Source: Undaria pinnatifida (lineage: Eukaryota; Sar; Phaeophyceae; Laminariales; Alariaceae). Taken from it: a stretch of DNA of 64,000 bases. Every line of letters starts with the position of its first letter. Position 1 is the stretch's first letter. The stretch lies in assembly GCA_012845835.1 (NCBI GenBank), contig JABAKD010000013.1, forward strand, positions 14,469,665-14,533,664, in the 5' to 3' direction. The notes beneath the pieces are model-generated. The model was not told the DNA's origin, searched no databases, and saw only the letters and a list, made by a program, of their open reading frames with translations. Of the stretch, positions 23,297 to 33,785 are shown one piece after another. Made by a program: the position numbers and the translations under genes.

Positions 23297-23379
23297 TCGT
23301 ACCGGGAAAAAACTCCGACGAACGTCGGTGTGTTGCAATCGTACCGGGAAAAAACTCCGACGAACGTCGGTGTGTTCAA
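23297..23379 (+). repeat. 42-bp tandem duplication with internal hairpin
   Basis: Two nearly identical units contain ATCGTACCGGGAAAAAACTC followed by the hairpin CCGACG-AA-CGTCGG. Confidence 0.9.
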
Positions 23380-23397
23380 TCTGAGCTATCGATAACT

Positions 23398-23590
23398 GTA
23401 GACACGCCTAAGCTAGGCAAGGTCTACCAACCACAAATTATTCCCCCTTGGTCTGAGGGGGTCTGGTCAGCACCATTCAGGTACTAGAGAAAGAGAGATA
23501 TAGACCTAAGTTGTTATATTGTATTAGCTCCAAAACACGAAAAGACAAGCACAAGCGATCCTGAACCCGGATCCCTAGTCTACATAGTCT
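23398..23590 (+). repeat. left half of the repeat split by the MULE
   Basis: Matches the first half of 14143-14465. The other half is at 35395-35550, on the far side of the transposon. Confidence 0.8.
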
Positions 23591-23600
23591 ATAGTATGTA
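23591..23600. repeat. target site duplication, left
   Basis: ATAGTATGTA, identical to 35377-35386. Confidence 0.93.
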
Positions 23601-23896
23601 GGGGAGTGATAATGACACACATGTGGGTGTCATTTTTTTGACACACAGGGGACAAAAGAGCTCCATCCCCGGGTTTCCACCCTCTGGTTTATGCTTATCG
23701 GACACAGCATGCACCTCTCTTTGAGGTCGCAAAGAAGGCTGGATGTCGCGCCCTGTAGGCACGCCGACACCACCGCAGACAGCAGCACGTAGTCTGCACA
23801 TCACTGACCCTTCCATATCCAAGTCGTGAAGCCGGAGATGGAAAAATCGTCCAGAACGAGCTCCCTTCGTGGTGCCGTCACCACAGCAGCAGCAGC
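23601..23896 (+). repeat. MULE left terminal inverted repeat
   Basis: Begins GGGGAGTGATAATGACACAC and runs to the CAG repeat at 23884-23896. Compared with the reverse complement of 35081-35376 I find one difference (AAG against GAG near 23829). Near the tip, TGACAC and GTGTCA form a small hairpin. Confidence 0.95.
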
Positions 23897-24078
23897 CCCA
23901 GCACAGGCAGCACAGGCACCCGCGCCAGCCGCCAAAGATCTCCGCGGCGCATTGCTTTCCCGTCCGCAAAGGAGGTGTGTCTCATGTGTGCAGCGGCCCA
24001 TGTCAAATCTGTTCTAGCGTGGCGTTGCGAAGATTGCCGTCACTGCCGGTCAAGTTAGGCTCTCTGCGTGTTTCGCGT

Positions 24079-24290
24079 ACCCGCGCGAACTTTTTGCCTT
24101 GTGTTTGAATTTGAAAGTTGCGCCATGTCCTCGCAGTATGTATACCCCAGGACATCATCCGGTATGCACACATGCAGTTGCTACCCGCGCGAACTTTTTG
24201 CCTTGAGTTTGAATTTGGAGTTTGCGCCATGTACTCGCAGTATGCATACCCCAGGGCATACTCCGGTATGCACACATGCAGTTGCTCCGC
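24079..24290 (+). repeat. 104-bp tandem repeat, two units
   Basis: Units start ACCCGCGCGAACTTTTTGCC at 24079 and 24183 and end CACACATGCAGTTGCT. They lie in the left subterminal part of the MULE, upstream of the gene, and could hold transposase or promoter sites. Confidence 0.88.
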
Positions 24291-24496
24291 AGGTGCGCTC
24301 ATGTCTACAGATCGGTCCAAGTAGAACATATTCTTGGGATGGGTTTGTTTCGCAGGTGCACTGATGTCTTCAGATACAAAACGTCAAGGGAGATAGCAGA
24401 CAACTGCTGTAATCGTGTCGTCGTGTGTATGACGCCTCTACTCTTGGGGGGCCACCCCCACCTGGCCCCAATTGCGGCCCTGGTAAGTGCACGTTG

Positions 24497-24499
<3 letters not shown>

Positions 24500-24550
<51 letters not shown>
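24500..24550 (+). repeat. (CTG)n microsatellite
   Basis: About 17 CTG units; it would encode poly-Ala, poly-Leu or poly-Cys depending on frame. There is no sign that it is translated. Confidence 0.95.
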
Positions 24551-24731
24551 AAACGGCGTGTATCCTTCTACGACGGAACTACTCTAAATTCTTGTAGACG
24601 GTAGTGCCTACAGCAGTACAGCAGTACGGGCAGGGTGTAGAATGCACATAGGCAGGTGATGCTGAGACCATCCTGTAGGCGGGTGATGCTGAGACCATCC
24701 TGTCCTTTGTTGCTGCGCTGTTTCGGTCAGT

Positions 24732-25043
24732 GTTATCTCGGAGGCGAAGGCCTTAGAACTACTGCGGCAGCTCGTAGGTTTCTGCAATGGGGTGGTGGCA
24801 CCGAGACCTGCACGGGACACGGCGTCGGTGGTTGACGGAAATGGGGTACAGGGGAAACCGAAAACACCATTCGAGCGTGTGAAGGACTTTTCGAACACAT
24901 GCGCTGTGGAGAAAATTTTCGGAACGACATGCGGAGAGCTGCCAGCAGTGCCAAAGTCTCTTGTGGGCGAGAACAAAGACGACACGAAGCACGAGGTGCG
25001 GAGGGTTCACACTCCAATGCAGAATCTTTTCTTAGAGCTCACA
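24732..25043 (+). CDS. candidate 5' exon of the MULE gene
   Basis: An open frame reads VISEAKALELLRQLVGF, then VKDFSNTCAVEKIF and HEVRRVHTPMQNLFLEL, compact protein-like sequence without low complexity. It ends at ACA followed by GTGAGA, a fitting donor site (25044). A further frame in another phase (about 25090-25296, with GVYDTLLSAKNFRPP) ends at GTACGT, also donor-like. I could not join both to the OTU exon in phase, so the 5' structure and the start codon are unresolved. No domain is recognised. Confidence 0.45.
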
Positions 25044-25346
25044 GTGAGAATGTGGATATATTGCTTTTTGTGGAAACAGTAACCGGTAGCCGCGAGGGGG
25101 TGGGCGTGTATGATACGCTTTTGTCCGCGAAGAACTTTAGGCCTCCGGTTGGAATACCGGGTCCCGGCAAAGTAGCGCGATCTCCAACACGTCTGTTTGC
25201 AGTGACCGTGAACGCGTTTTCTGCAAGGCGATATGCCATAGAAATCAACCCCTTCCAGCCTGGGCACGGCACTTCGAAGCCTGCGTTGTTTGCCCGTACG
25301 TTATAATCCCCATCCACCCTCCCCTGCTTCCAACGTGTGCGACGAG

Positions 25347-26135
25347 AAGATTGCCCACGACTACTTTGGCACCATGGTTCTCCCGAAGGAGGTGCGCGAC
25401 GAGGGGTGGATAGCGAAGTTTGTCGCCGGCGACGGAAACTGTGCCTGGCGGGCCTTGGCGATGGGAATTTGGGGCTCTGATGTGTACTGGGCTCCACTAA
25501 AGCTTGCGGTCCTCGCATGGACCGCGGCAAACGCGGAGGAGCTTGTATCGGAGGGTGGCATCCTGTGGAATTGCACGCGTTACTACCCCCAAGCGGTCAT
25601 GAAGTACGCCAGATTTTCTAGCGAGGGAGACGTTCTGTCGACTCGCCAAGGCAACATCAAGATGGTTATTGCTTCCGTTGCTCTTTTCGGAGAACCCAAG
25701 CGCTGGGGGGGTGATTTGACTATGCTGATGGCCTCACAGGCGCTCCGACTACGAGTGAAGATGCTCGTCCCCATAGATAGGAAGAGCAGGAAGCAGTATG
25801 ATGCGCAGGGGGCAGCGCCTTTTCACGGGACGGGTAGGAAGGGCACGAATACGGTCGACGACTACCGCCATTCCCGAGACTTTCTGCCGGACGAAGCCCA
25901 GCTTGTGTACCGCGTAGCTGGAGCAGACGGCGGCGAGCGCCTTATCGAGGAGGTTGCCGTGGTGCTAACGCACGGCTGCCAGATAGCCCGTCAAAAGGAC
26001 TTGTCCGACATCCCCGAAGTTGGAAAGGATACAACGTTAGAAGCAGGGTGCCACTTCGGAACTTTTGCGAAGAGGGACGGCACGTTTCCCCCTTTTCCTG
26101 TGGTCGCGGTGTCACCCCCTCTGTTCCAGGTTCAA
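25347..26135 (+). other. exon encoding the OTU-like cysteine protease domain
   Basis: The 263-codon exon has VAGDGNCAWRALAMGIWG, which is the OTU family signature D-G-N-C followed by W/F-R-A (Asp codon at 25431, Cys at 25440). A possible catalytic His is in CHFGTF near 26051, by analogy to the N-H-Y/F ending of OTU domains. OTU enzymes cleave ubiquitin or related tags. In plants, some MULEs carry a different protease (ULP1-like), so a peptidase companion is not without parallel. Whether OTU and transposase are on one polypeptide depends on the splice model; the donor TTCAA-GTGAGT at 26136 and acceptor CCTCTAG at 26312 keep phase 0. Confidence 0.75.
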
Positions 26136-29100
26136 GTGAGTTACAGTTACAGTACCGTAGTATGTTTTTCGTCGTTTCTTTGCCGGCGAACACCACCTGG
26201 GTCGCAGGGTTGATGCGGGAACCGGACAGTAAAATGAGGGAGAACGGGTACAACGGACAATCCCATATCTATTTTGGTCGCTGAGCATTCATTAACGTTT
26301 CGCTCCCTCTAGGACGAGAAGTTCCAGGAAGCGTTCGATGACGAAGTCGCTGCCTACAACGCGAGGCGAGAGGCTACATTTGGCTCGACGACGGCAGAGA
26401 AAGTGCAATCCGCGGCGGAGAAGGCTGCGGACATGAGGCGACAGGCGAGGCTGGACTTAGTCGCAGAGAACTTGCGGCTGAAGCAGAACGAGTTGGCGGA
26501 TGCAAGGGTTAGGGAGGTAGAGAAACAGCGCGAAGAGAAGAAAGAGGAAGAGGAGAGGGAGAGGGAGCGTGAGAGGCAGGAGGGGGAGAGGAAAGGTGCT
26601 GAGGCAAAAGACGGAGATGGTGGGTTGGATGGTGCGGGCGGAGAAAATGTAGGTGGCGACGGGAAGGAAGCGGCGGCCGAAGGAACAGAAGAAGAGGGGA
26701 CTGGGTTGGGGACGGGAAGCACTGAGGGTGATGGGATGAAAGGTGAGATGGAGGACAAAAGTGGGGTGGAGGGTGGGGCGGAGACAGCAGCAGCACATGG
26801 CGAAGGGACGGCGGCTGGAGCGGGGGAGGATCCCGGGGGACAACCTGAGTGGTTCGGGGGGTCGGCGTGGGTTGGGGGGTCGGATTCCGACTCGTGCCGT
26901 GGTGAAGCACAAGCAGCCGAGTTTGATGCGATTCAGAAGAGGAAGGCCGAGGCCAGGGCCGCCGCAAAAAAGCACAAGACCAGATACCACAGGCTCAAGA
27001 AGGTGAGATGGAGTGCAAGGTCGCAGTCATCAGAGTCAAAGGGGGTTGTAACACATCCGCTTTATTGTCGCGAATACGACAGAGTGGTTTCCACGCGGTC
27101 AACTTTTGTGATTGACGTGGTCGCCATTACCATGTCATTTTGTTCGTTCGGTGTGCCGTCTGTTGTCCCAACCGAACAGGAAATCCACTTTGCCCAAACC
27201 CAGCAGAAGAAGCGTGGGCAAGACGCCATGTACAACTACGTCCCAGTAGTCTCAAACCTACGGCTGGAGCTTGCGAAGGGGAGAGTCGCAGCAGCTCAGG
27301 CCCGACGTAAATATGACCGTGCTGAGTCTGCGATACGCCGATTCATGCGTCAAGAAAGGAAGGTGTGTCCCAGGTAGTTTCCGTTTGGGGGCCCATGGTG
27401 CCTTGGCGTCAGCTGTCGAGCCACTTACAACGCACCGTCGCCAACAAGTCGGTTGTACGGACGCCCGGGCCTCGAATGCACAGGTAGTTGATCGAAGTCA
27501 AGCACAAGGTATTCAAGACCACGATGGTTAGCATGCTGTTGTATCGGAAATTTGCCGCGTCATACTGCGCCATGCCGGGTCATGAGACGTTGCGCTGTTC
27601 GTTGATGGCATCGTGTATTCTAGCATGTTTAGTCGACCGATGAAAATGGAAATTGTTCCATGCACACACCCCATCAACTGCGATACAATTTTTGACCCTT
27701 ACGTGGCCGAATTGTTGCAGTTGTGTGTCAGCGAGGGTGTATGGCACGAGGACGGTCGCAATAACAGCGGCGCCGAGAACCTCAGTAACAGTGACGACGA
27801 CAGCGACACTCAACACGACTGGTTCAGCGACGACGATCTGTCCTCGTGCGAAGGTGAGAGCAGTTTATACGTTATCAACGTCGGAACACGCGGGTCTGTA
27901 TCCATTCCTCTGTGTCAAACAGAGTCGTTATCAGGCGCCTTGGTGGCTTGTGCCGTGCGTCTTTGCGAACGTCCTGGCGATGCAGGCGATTTGGACGGGT
28001 TGGAGGACTCGGTACGCATGGCGGCGAGCGCAGCAGCGGCGGCGCGAAAGGAGGAGGCGGACCACGTCGAGATTCTTCGTGTTGCCGCAAAAGACGCGAA
28101 GAAAAAGTACAAGAGACTGTTGCGGGTAAGGGTTGATGGGAAAGTGGTGTGAGGTAGGACGGTGCCTTCCGCCAGCATTCGCGAAGTTTCGGCGCACTTC
28201 CCCGCTCGGGGCATTTTGTTTGCTGATCGAAACGAGTGTGTCTGTCGCCTGACGCAGGAGTCCGGTATTGCAAATGGGCACGAGGAGAGCGAGGAGGAGG
28301 ACGACGGGGGGGAGGGGGTGGACAGAGCTAATCGGGAGAACTCCATCGACCTGGCCCGAGCTGCGAAAACTGCGGCGATCAAAGCCTGGAAGACGTACAA
28401 GAAGGCGCAGGTAGCCTCACGGAAGGTGGGGGCCGCGGATCCACGCGTGGGTTCAGAAACCTAACCATCTGGGACACATTCGCCGTGTTTGTGGACTATT
28501 CGAGCATGTCCTCTGCAGCATGTGGACGAGACGTCTGTCATACGTACCTGCATGCGGTTTCGCGCCCAAGGAACGTTGTTCTGTGTCTTATGGTCACAGT
28601 GTTTAGGGTTGAACAGGACAGCTTCTCCCCTGTTTCGTCGTTTGTCCGCACGTGTTGCAGATTTATCAGGCCTCCAACCCCACGGACATTGAAATTAATG
28701 ACGGTGGCAACGACTCGAGGTGGAAGGACGCCAGCGACGACGACGTCGAATATGGGTCCGATAGTTGGAGTGGGTGGGAGAGTGAAGACGATGAAGAGGG
28801 TGAGTAGAGGGTACAATGGCCGTACATCATCACACGATAGCCGCTGTTTCCCCGTTCGTCGGTCTCATGCGGTCTCATGCGGCTACCGAGGGTGGGATGT
28901 CGAAGACCACGCGAGCGATTGCGCATGAGCACCGCGCCCAGGACGTGCTTTAGGTTGGGCGAAACCGGTGAAGGAAAATATGTCGAAGGGTGTGCGGTTG
29001 CCGACCTCAGTCAGTGTTACCCCCGGATTGATGGTTTCGTTTCGATCACTTGGAAACAATCAACTAAACAGCCATTCAACGGATATTACGAGGGTAGAGC

Positions 29101-32100
29101 AATGGCATGCTTATATCTTGCTCGCTCTTTGACGCAGATGAAAACGAGGAGACCCCTACGGAAGAGCCGTTAAAGATCGAGTCTGGGTACGCGTTCTCCG
29201 TTCTTGACGATGCCGAATCTACCTGGGAAATTATGATCCGCAGGATCAAGGCGGAGCTTCGACGCCAGGGTTTCACCGGAAATAAGTCCACAATCAAAGG
29301 AGACCCGGTGCGTAAAAAGAACGACAACAAATCGCGTGTTTGCCCACCCTTGTGCCAGTAGCATCCCTCTCGAATCCGGATCTCGTCAGAGTAGACAACG
29401 GCATTCTCACACCAGCACGTACCACCCTAAACAGATCGCAGGGAAAGGTAGCCGACCGAGCCGGATTACGTTGAGGTGCGCCGCTTATGGGAGGGCGAGA
29501 ACCTCGAAGTTGCCGGCGCCAAGGAGAACATCATGGTCGGCGAAGGCAAGTATTTCTCGATGTAACCGAGATGCCATGTCATCCGGAATGTTCCGTCCAA
29601 GCTTGGAGCGTGTTTTTATTCGCGATTGTCACTCGTGCCCTCTGACCGGCCTTCTGTTGTGCCTGTCTCTTGACCGCGATTGTTCCGCCGTGCAGTGCGA
29701 GTGTGACTTTCGCGTGGCTGTCGCCTGGAACACCAAAGACCCACCGACAATCACGAAGGTAAATACGACCCGACCGTGAATTGGTCTGTGTAGACGAAGA
29801 TGTGGCGAGGAAGAGATTGGCACCTCGAAGTATATGGAGCTGTACACAGAATAGTGTGGGACGATGTCCGCCCTCACTTGTGCCCTCCCGTCCATTGTTT
29901 TCTTCAGGTCCATCTTGAGCACGCTGCCGCCTGTGATATGGATTCTCGCGCGTCCCAACTCGAGCAAGAGAACTTGGTCCCTGTGGATGAGATTGAAAAG
30001 CGTTGCATGGGTCAAATCCGCAAGATGACGTTGGGGGGGGTGAGACCACACCTCATCTACCGCTGCGTTGCGGAGGAAATGAAGCCGTACAAGCTCGGCC
30101 CGCAGGGTGCACGAAAGGTGTGAACACGGTGAACCGGTCATTACGGTACCTCTGAAAGTTACGGTTTATTTTTGGTTGCCTGTGTCGGCGTCGGTCCCCT
30201 CGTTCCGATTCAAAATGTCACTACTGGCGTAGAGACATACCACAACACCCTTCGTACTTTGCTGAAGGGCGAGCGGTGAATCGAACCCCCGCCTCCTCAG
30301 CATCTTGTCTACCTTCGCCTCGGTTAGATAGTATCCTCAACGGGTGTTTCATATGACTTCCGTCTATGCTTTTGCGCGTAGGTTGATGTCACGAAATCGG
30401 TTGTGTGATTGCAACAACTACACAGTAGCGTCCTCCTCGCCTTTGTCCTCCTGTGTCCCACGCAGGTGCGCAATTTGTCGGCGAAGGTGCTACGTGGGCG
30501 CTGGGCATCGGGCGAAGACGCTCTCAACCTTGTGGCGGAGCTGGAAAGAGGACCGCAGACCGTGAAGTGGGATGTTGATGCCGACCAGGTGCTACGGTCC
30601 ATCATGTGGGCTTCACCCGAACAAGTTATGCTGGCAAGAACCTATGGCGGTGTTGTTATCCAGGACAATACGTGTCTCACCAACAGGTGAGGAGGGTGTG
30701 GAAGTCTTCAATTGCCTCCTACCCTCCCATTGATGTGACGACGTTGTTCGTACGTGTGAGGGCTTCGTCCAGTAGTAAAAGATGCCTTTCCTCCGGATCG
30801 GCAATCATTGCCGTGCAAACGATGACGACCCACCCACGTACACTGCATTTTCGACAGGTACGACTTCAAGCTGTGTTTGTATGTGGGCGTCGACTCTGAG
30901 AATAAGACCATCGTTTTCGCCCAGGGTTTTCTCGGCAACGAACAAAGCGAAACATTCGACTTCGCAAACCAGTTCTTCCTGGAGATTTGCGGGGGCCACC
31001 CGAAGGTGAGCTTGTCTTCACGTTTTTTTTGTATGATGAATGAATGGATCGCGGAGCCTACTGAGTAGTTCGGGTTTGCTTCGGTGTCAACGGTGTTGCT
31101 CAATCGCCGTCATCACGTATATTATGTTCACAGCGCCAACCTCCCACGGCCGTCCTTAGGTAATCATCACAGATGCCGACGGAGCAATGACGAGTTCGAT
31201 CTCGACGCTTCTTCCTCACACGAAGCACTTGTACTGCTCCTGGCACATCTGTAAGAACATCAAGAAGCATTGTATGGGGGCCTTGCAAAAAGCAGGATGC
31301 ACGGAATTGCTCCGGCGGTTCACGGCGGCTTCCTATGCGACATCGACTGAGGTGGGAAGATCGCAGTACCAATGGAACAGGGTTTTACTTGGGTTCTTTT
31401 TTTTTGCGCGCCTGCCTTGAATGAAATGGAGACTCATGTTGTTGTGAAAGCAGTTTGTCGCGTCTGTTCTCCAGGAGCTTACTGCATGTTTTTCTTTTTT
31501 TCCCGTCTCCAGGCCTTTGATCGCGTGTGGGAGGGCGTGAAGCAGCTCGTGAAGGGCACAGCGTGTGAAAAATACGTCAACGAGCACCTACACAGGTGAG
31601 GGCGCTTCTGCACGCCTTTTTGTCTTCGGTTTTAATTTGCGTAGGCGACCCTTTGGACAACCTAGTGTATATGTGGCCGCTTGTCGTAACACTTGGTCGC
31701 CGCGAAGAACTCTTCCTCTTTCCAACGAAGCCTTTGACATACCGTCCCTGGCGCCTTCTCGCCTCGCACGTGCCGTTCGCAGCATACGCACGTATTGGGC
31801 GCGCTGTTTTTTCCCGACAACCATGACCTTGGGTATGACAGCCACTCAGCGCGTTGAGGGTATTTTCAGCGCGATAAAGAACGGCCGGAACCTGAAGAGA
31901 AACTCGACGTTTCGTCAAGTGAGGCAGAGAGTCGAACAAGTCGCGGAAGACCTCGCCCTGGCATCCCGAATGTAAGTGACACAACGTCCCCACCGGGTTT
32001 TCGCTCCATTGCTCGTTTGGTGTGGTACTGCGCACGGCGTGTCGGTAGTTTCATATCAACCCCGGGCAGGAACGATGCTCTGAAGTCTTCGTTTTTGGCG

Positions 32101-33430
32101 CCCTTTTTGGGCACATTTTGTTCGTCTGCATTGTACACGTACGGCCGTTGCGAATAATGCTGACAGGCACCTTTCGACAACGTCCGTACTGCAGGCAAAG
32201 CACCAAACGCGCTTCTTTGGGGAAAGCTCACGTCGAAAACGACATCAAGAGATCGCTTGAACCAGTCCTAACAGCGTACGAGAAAGTTGGAGCCAGTAAG
32301 TACGCAGCGGAGGTAAGCTCTATTCTTGTGTGTTGCCGCGGCCGTGTCACTTTGACGAGCATTTGCTGCGGTTGGCACACGCTTTTGTGACGCGAATGTC
32401 AGACGCTGTCCGATGCTCCCCTGGCGCGACCGGTTGACCGGTTGTGTCCTTGCGCTCACCCCCGCATCCTTTTCGGACTTGCTCCTATTTATCTCGACAG
32501 GAAGTACTGGCCGAAATGTTAGCAAGCTCGGCGTACGAAACAAGCGTTTTGGTGGAGGGGCGTGGATCGATGCAGTTACTACAAAATCTGGCGGCGCGCT
32601 CCGCGGACGACGTCAGCGGATCATCTGACGACGATATGTGCATCGACGTTGAAGGGGACGACGTGTGTTGCCAGGTTCCTGAAGAGGTATTCCAGGAAAG
32701 GGGGGAACCTGATATCACTATGTTTGGCACCACATCCTTGGTTTCTTTTTATCGTCTTGTTGCGGGAGTGGAAGTTGATTCCATAGTGAAAGTTTTGTAC
32801 AAACACAAAGCTGACCGAAAAGTAGGACACCTCGTTGTCATAGGCCCTGGTGGCTTTCAACTGTGCACGTGCTTGCAGATACTGAGGCGAGGGCTGCAAT
32901 GCAGGCACGTTCTCGCCGCGCTTGTCACGCACCTAAAACGTGGCAAAGAGTTCAAAGGAGAATCCATACACCCACGGTGGCGTTCCTCTTCAGAGCATTG
33001 GAGCCTGGATAAAGCGGGCTTGGGGAAGTTTGACGAGGATGGGGGTGGGTCTTACAATGGCGGGTTCACTGGTGACTGGGACGGGCCTGCTGATTTCGGA
33101 GACGCCAGCACTGAAGAAGCGGCACCCGACCGTATGCTGTCTGTCATCAGAGGTAGGACGTTCGCGAATATCATGGAGCTTTGCACAAGGGCCGCTCGCA
33201 AGTACACCGACAACATGACGAAGGACACTGGACCTGGCGAGATGGGGATGTTCAGCGAACTGGGCCGCGCCGTTGATGCATGGGCCCGGCGAGGCGAGAG
33301 TAACGTTTCAGAGACTTGGAGCGGAATACGAGACCCTCCGCTCCAGTTGACAAGAAATAGGAAGCAGACTCGGACGAAGGATTGCACGGAGAGTGGCAGG
33401 GGGAGCGCGAAAAGGGTAAAGAAGGAATAG
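25347..33430 (+). CDS. OTU-MULE transposase, about 18 exons
   Basis: Proposed exons: 25347-26135, 26313-27002, 27180-27362, 27721-27853, 27923-28125, 28258-28410, 28661-28799, 29138-29307, one near 29452-29545, 29696-29758, 29908-30117, 30466-30686, 30858-31005, 31160-31351, 31513-31595, 31783-31971, 32195-32312 and 32501-33430. Nearly every junction has GT..AG with donors such as GTGAGT or GTAAGT, and phases agree except around 29452-29545, where the donor may be GCAAGT or a small exon is missed. Order of domains: OTU-like protease, acidic coiled coil, CxC/H..C zinc module, MULE DDE core, SWIM finger, basic tail. The product should bind the TIRs and catalyse transposition in the nucleus. The OTU part may remove ubiquitin-like tags. 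No in-frame stop breaks the assembled exons. This is a hand-made model without transcript support. Confidence 0.8.
26313..28799 (+). other. exons encoding an acidic, Glu-rich linker
   Basis: The first exon gives heptad-like, highly charged sequence (VREVEKQREEKKEEEERER), then a Gly/Glu-rich stretch. Later exons give Asp/Ser-rich blocks (NSDDDSDTQHDW, WESEDDEE) and Ala-rich helical pieces that each end in a K/A-K-K-Y-K-like motif (AKKHKTRYHRLKK, AAKDAKKKYKRLLR, AIKAWKTYKKAQ). These similar exon ends suggest exon duplication. Probably flexible and not conserved. Confidence 0.55.
29452..30117 (+). other. exons encoding the N-terminal zinc module of the transposase
   Basis: The exon at 29696 reads CECDFRVAVAW, and the next gives VHLEHAAAC. 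C-x-C ... H-x-C-type spacing (two Cys, then His and Cys after a beta-strand-like stretch with ITK) is the WRKY-GCM1-like DNA-binding module found before MULE cores. The exon before it (about 29452-29545, with DYVEVRRLWEGENLEVAG) seems to belong to the same domain, but its donor is uncertain. Confidence 0.65.
30270..30345 (-). other. tRNA-like sequence inside an intron of the MULE gene
   Basis: On the minus strand, GGGGGTTCGATTCACCGC followed by TCGCCC resembles the T arm and 3' acceptor side of a tRNA. The 5' side (CTATCTAACCGAGGCG) is a weak A box, and no matching acceptor strand is found. Probably a tRNA-derived relic. Confidence 0.35.
30466..31971 (+). other. exons encoding the MULE DDE catalytic core
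   Basis: Five exons contain the three acidic residues of the MULE transposase domain: GGVVIQDNTCLTNR (Asp at 30664-30666), VIITDADGAMTSS (Asp at 31172-31174), and TLGMTATQRVEGIFSAIK (Glu at 31856-31858). Between the second and third lies LYCSWHICKNIKKHC, the C/W-H helix typical of the Mutator superfamily. The acceptors and donors keep phase (2, 0, 0, 2, 2), which supports the exon model. Confidence 0.88.
32501..33430 (+). other. last exon: SWIM zinc finger and basic tail
   Basis: The 310-codon exon has FQLCTCLQILRRGLQCRHVL, that is C-x-C-x9-C-x-H, the SWIM finger that follows the DDE core in most MULE and FAR1-type proteins (Cys at 32864 and 32870, Cys at 32900, His at 32906). The tail ends with SGRGSAKRVKKE and a TAG at 33428. 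The last basic residues could act as a nuclear localisation signal. Confidence 0.85.
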
Positions 33431-33785
33431 GAACTTCCAGCTGTTTGCTGTTTTGAACCGCGCTTGGTGTTTGCCTTGCTCGTGTCCATGGGCCGCGAGG
33501 ATTGGGGAGAGAGCCTGCCTGGGTGGAAAACATGTCTATGTGCTGGTTCATTGGTGGTTTTATGCTGCTGTTGTCACCGGTTTTGTTTGTGTGGTATTTG
33601 AAGACGGTCTGACGTTGGATGGCGTATACTGTTCCCTCCGGGAGGGCGCAGCCCATGCATACAGCACCTTCGCCTACCAGAACAATCAGGGTGAGATTCT
33701 AGTGGAGGACGAACCTGTCGACGGGTATTTCAAACGATGGGGTGTAGTGCATCAGACTCTGACGATTTCCCTGTCTCGATTTCCC
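33431..33785. other. MULE 3' untranslated and subterminal sequence
   Basis: Follows the transposase stop codon. A frame of 120 codons crosses it without a recognisable motif. No clear polyadenylation signal was singled out. Confidence 0.4.

Noticed and set aside
24370-24587. Poly-Ala/poly-Gln protein over the CTG tract
   Set aside because: Both strands are open only because of the triplet repeat; no homologous sequence surrounds it.
26354-26990. Pro/Ser-rich minus-strand frames opposite the MULE linker exons
   Set aside because: Antisense shadows of a Glu/Gly-rich coding exon with high GC content.
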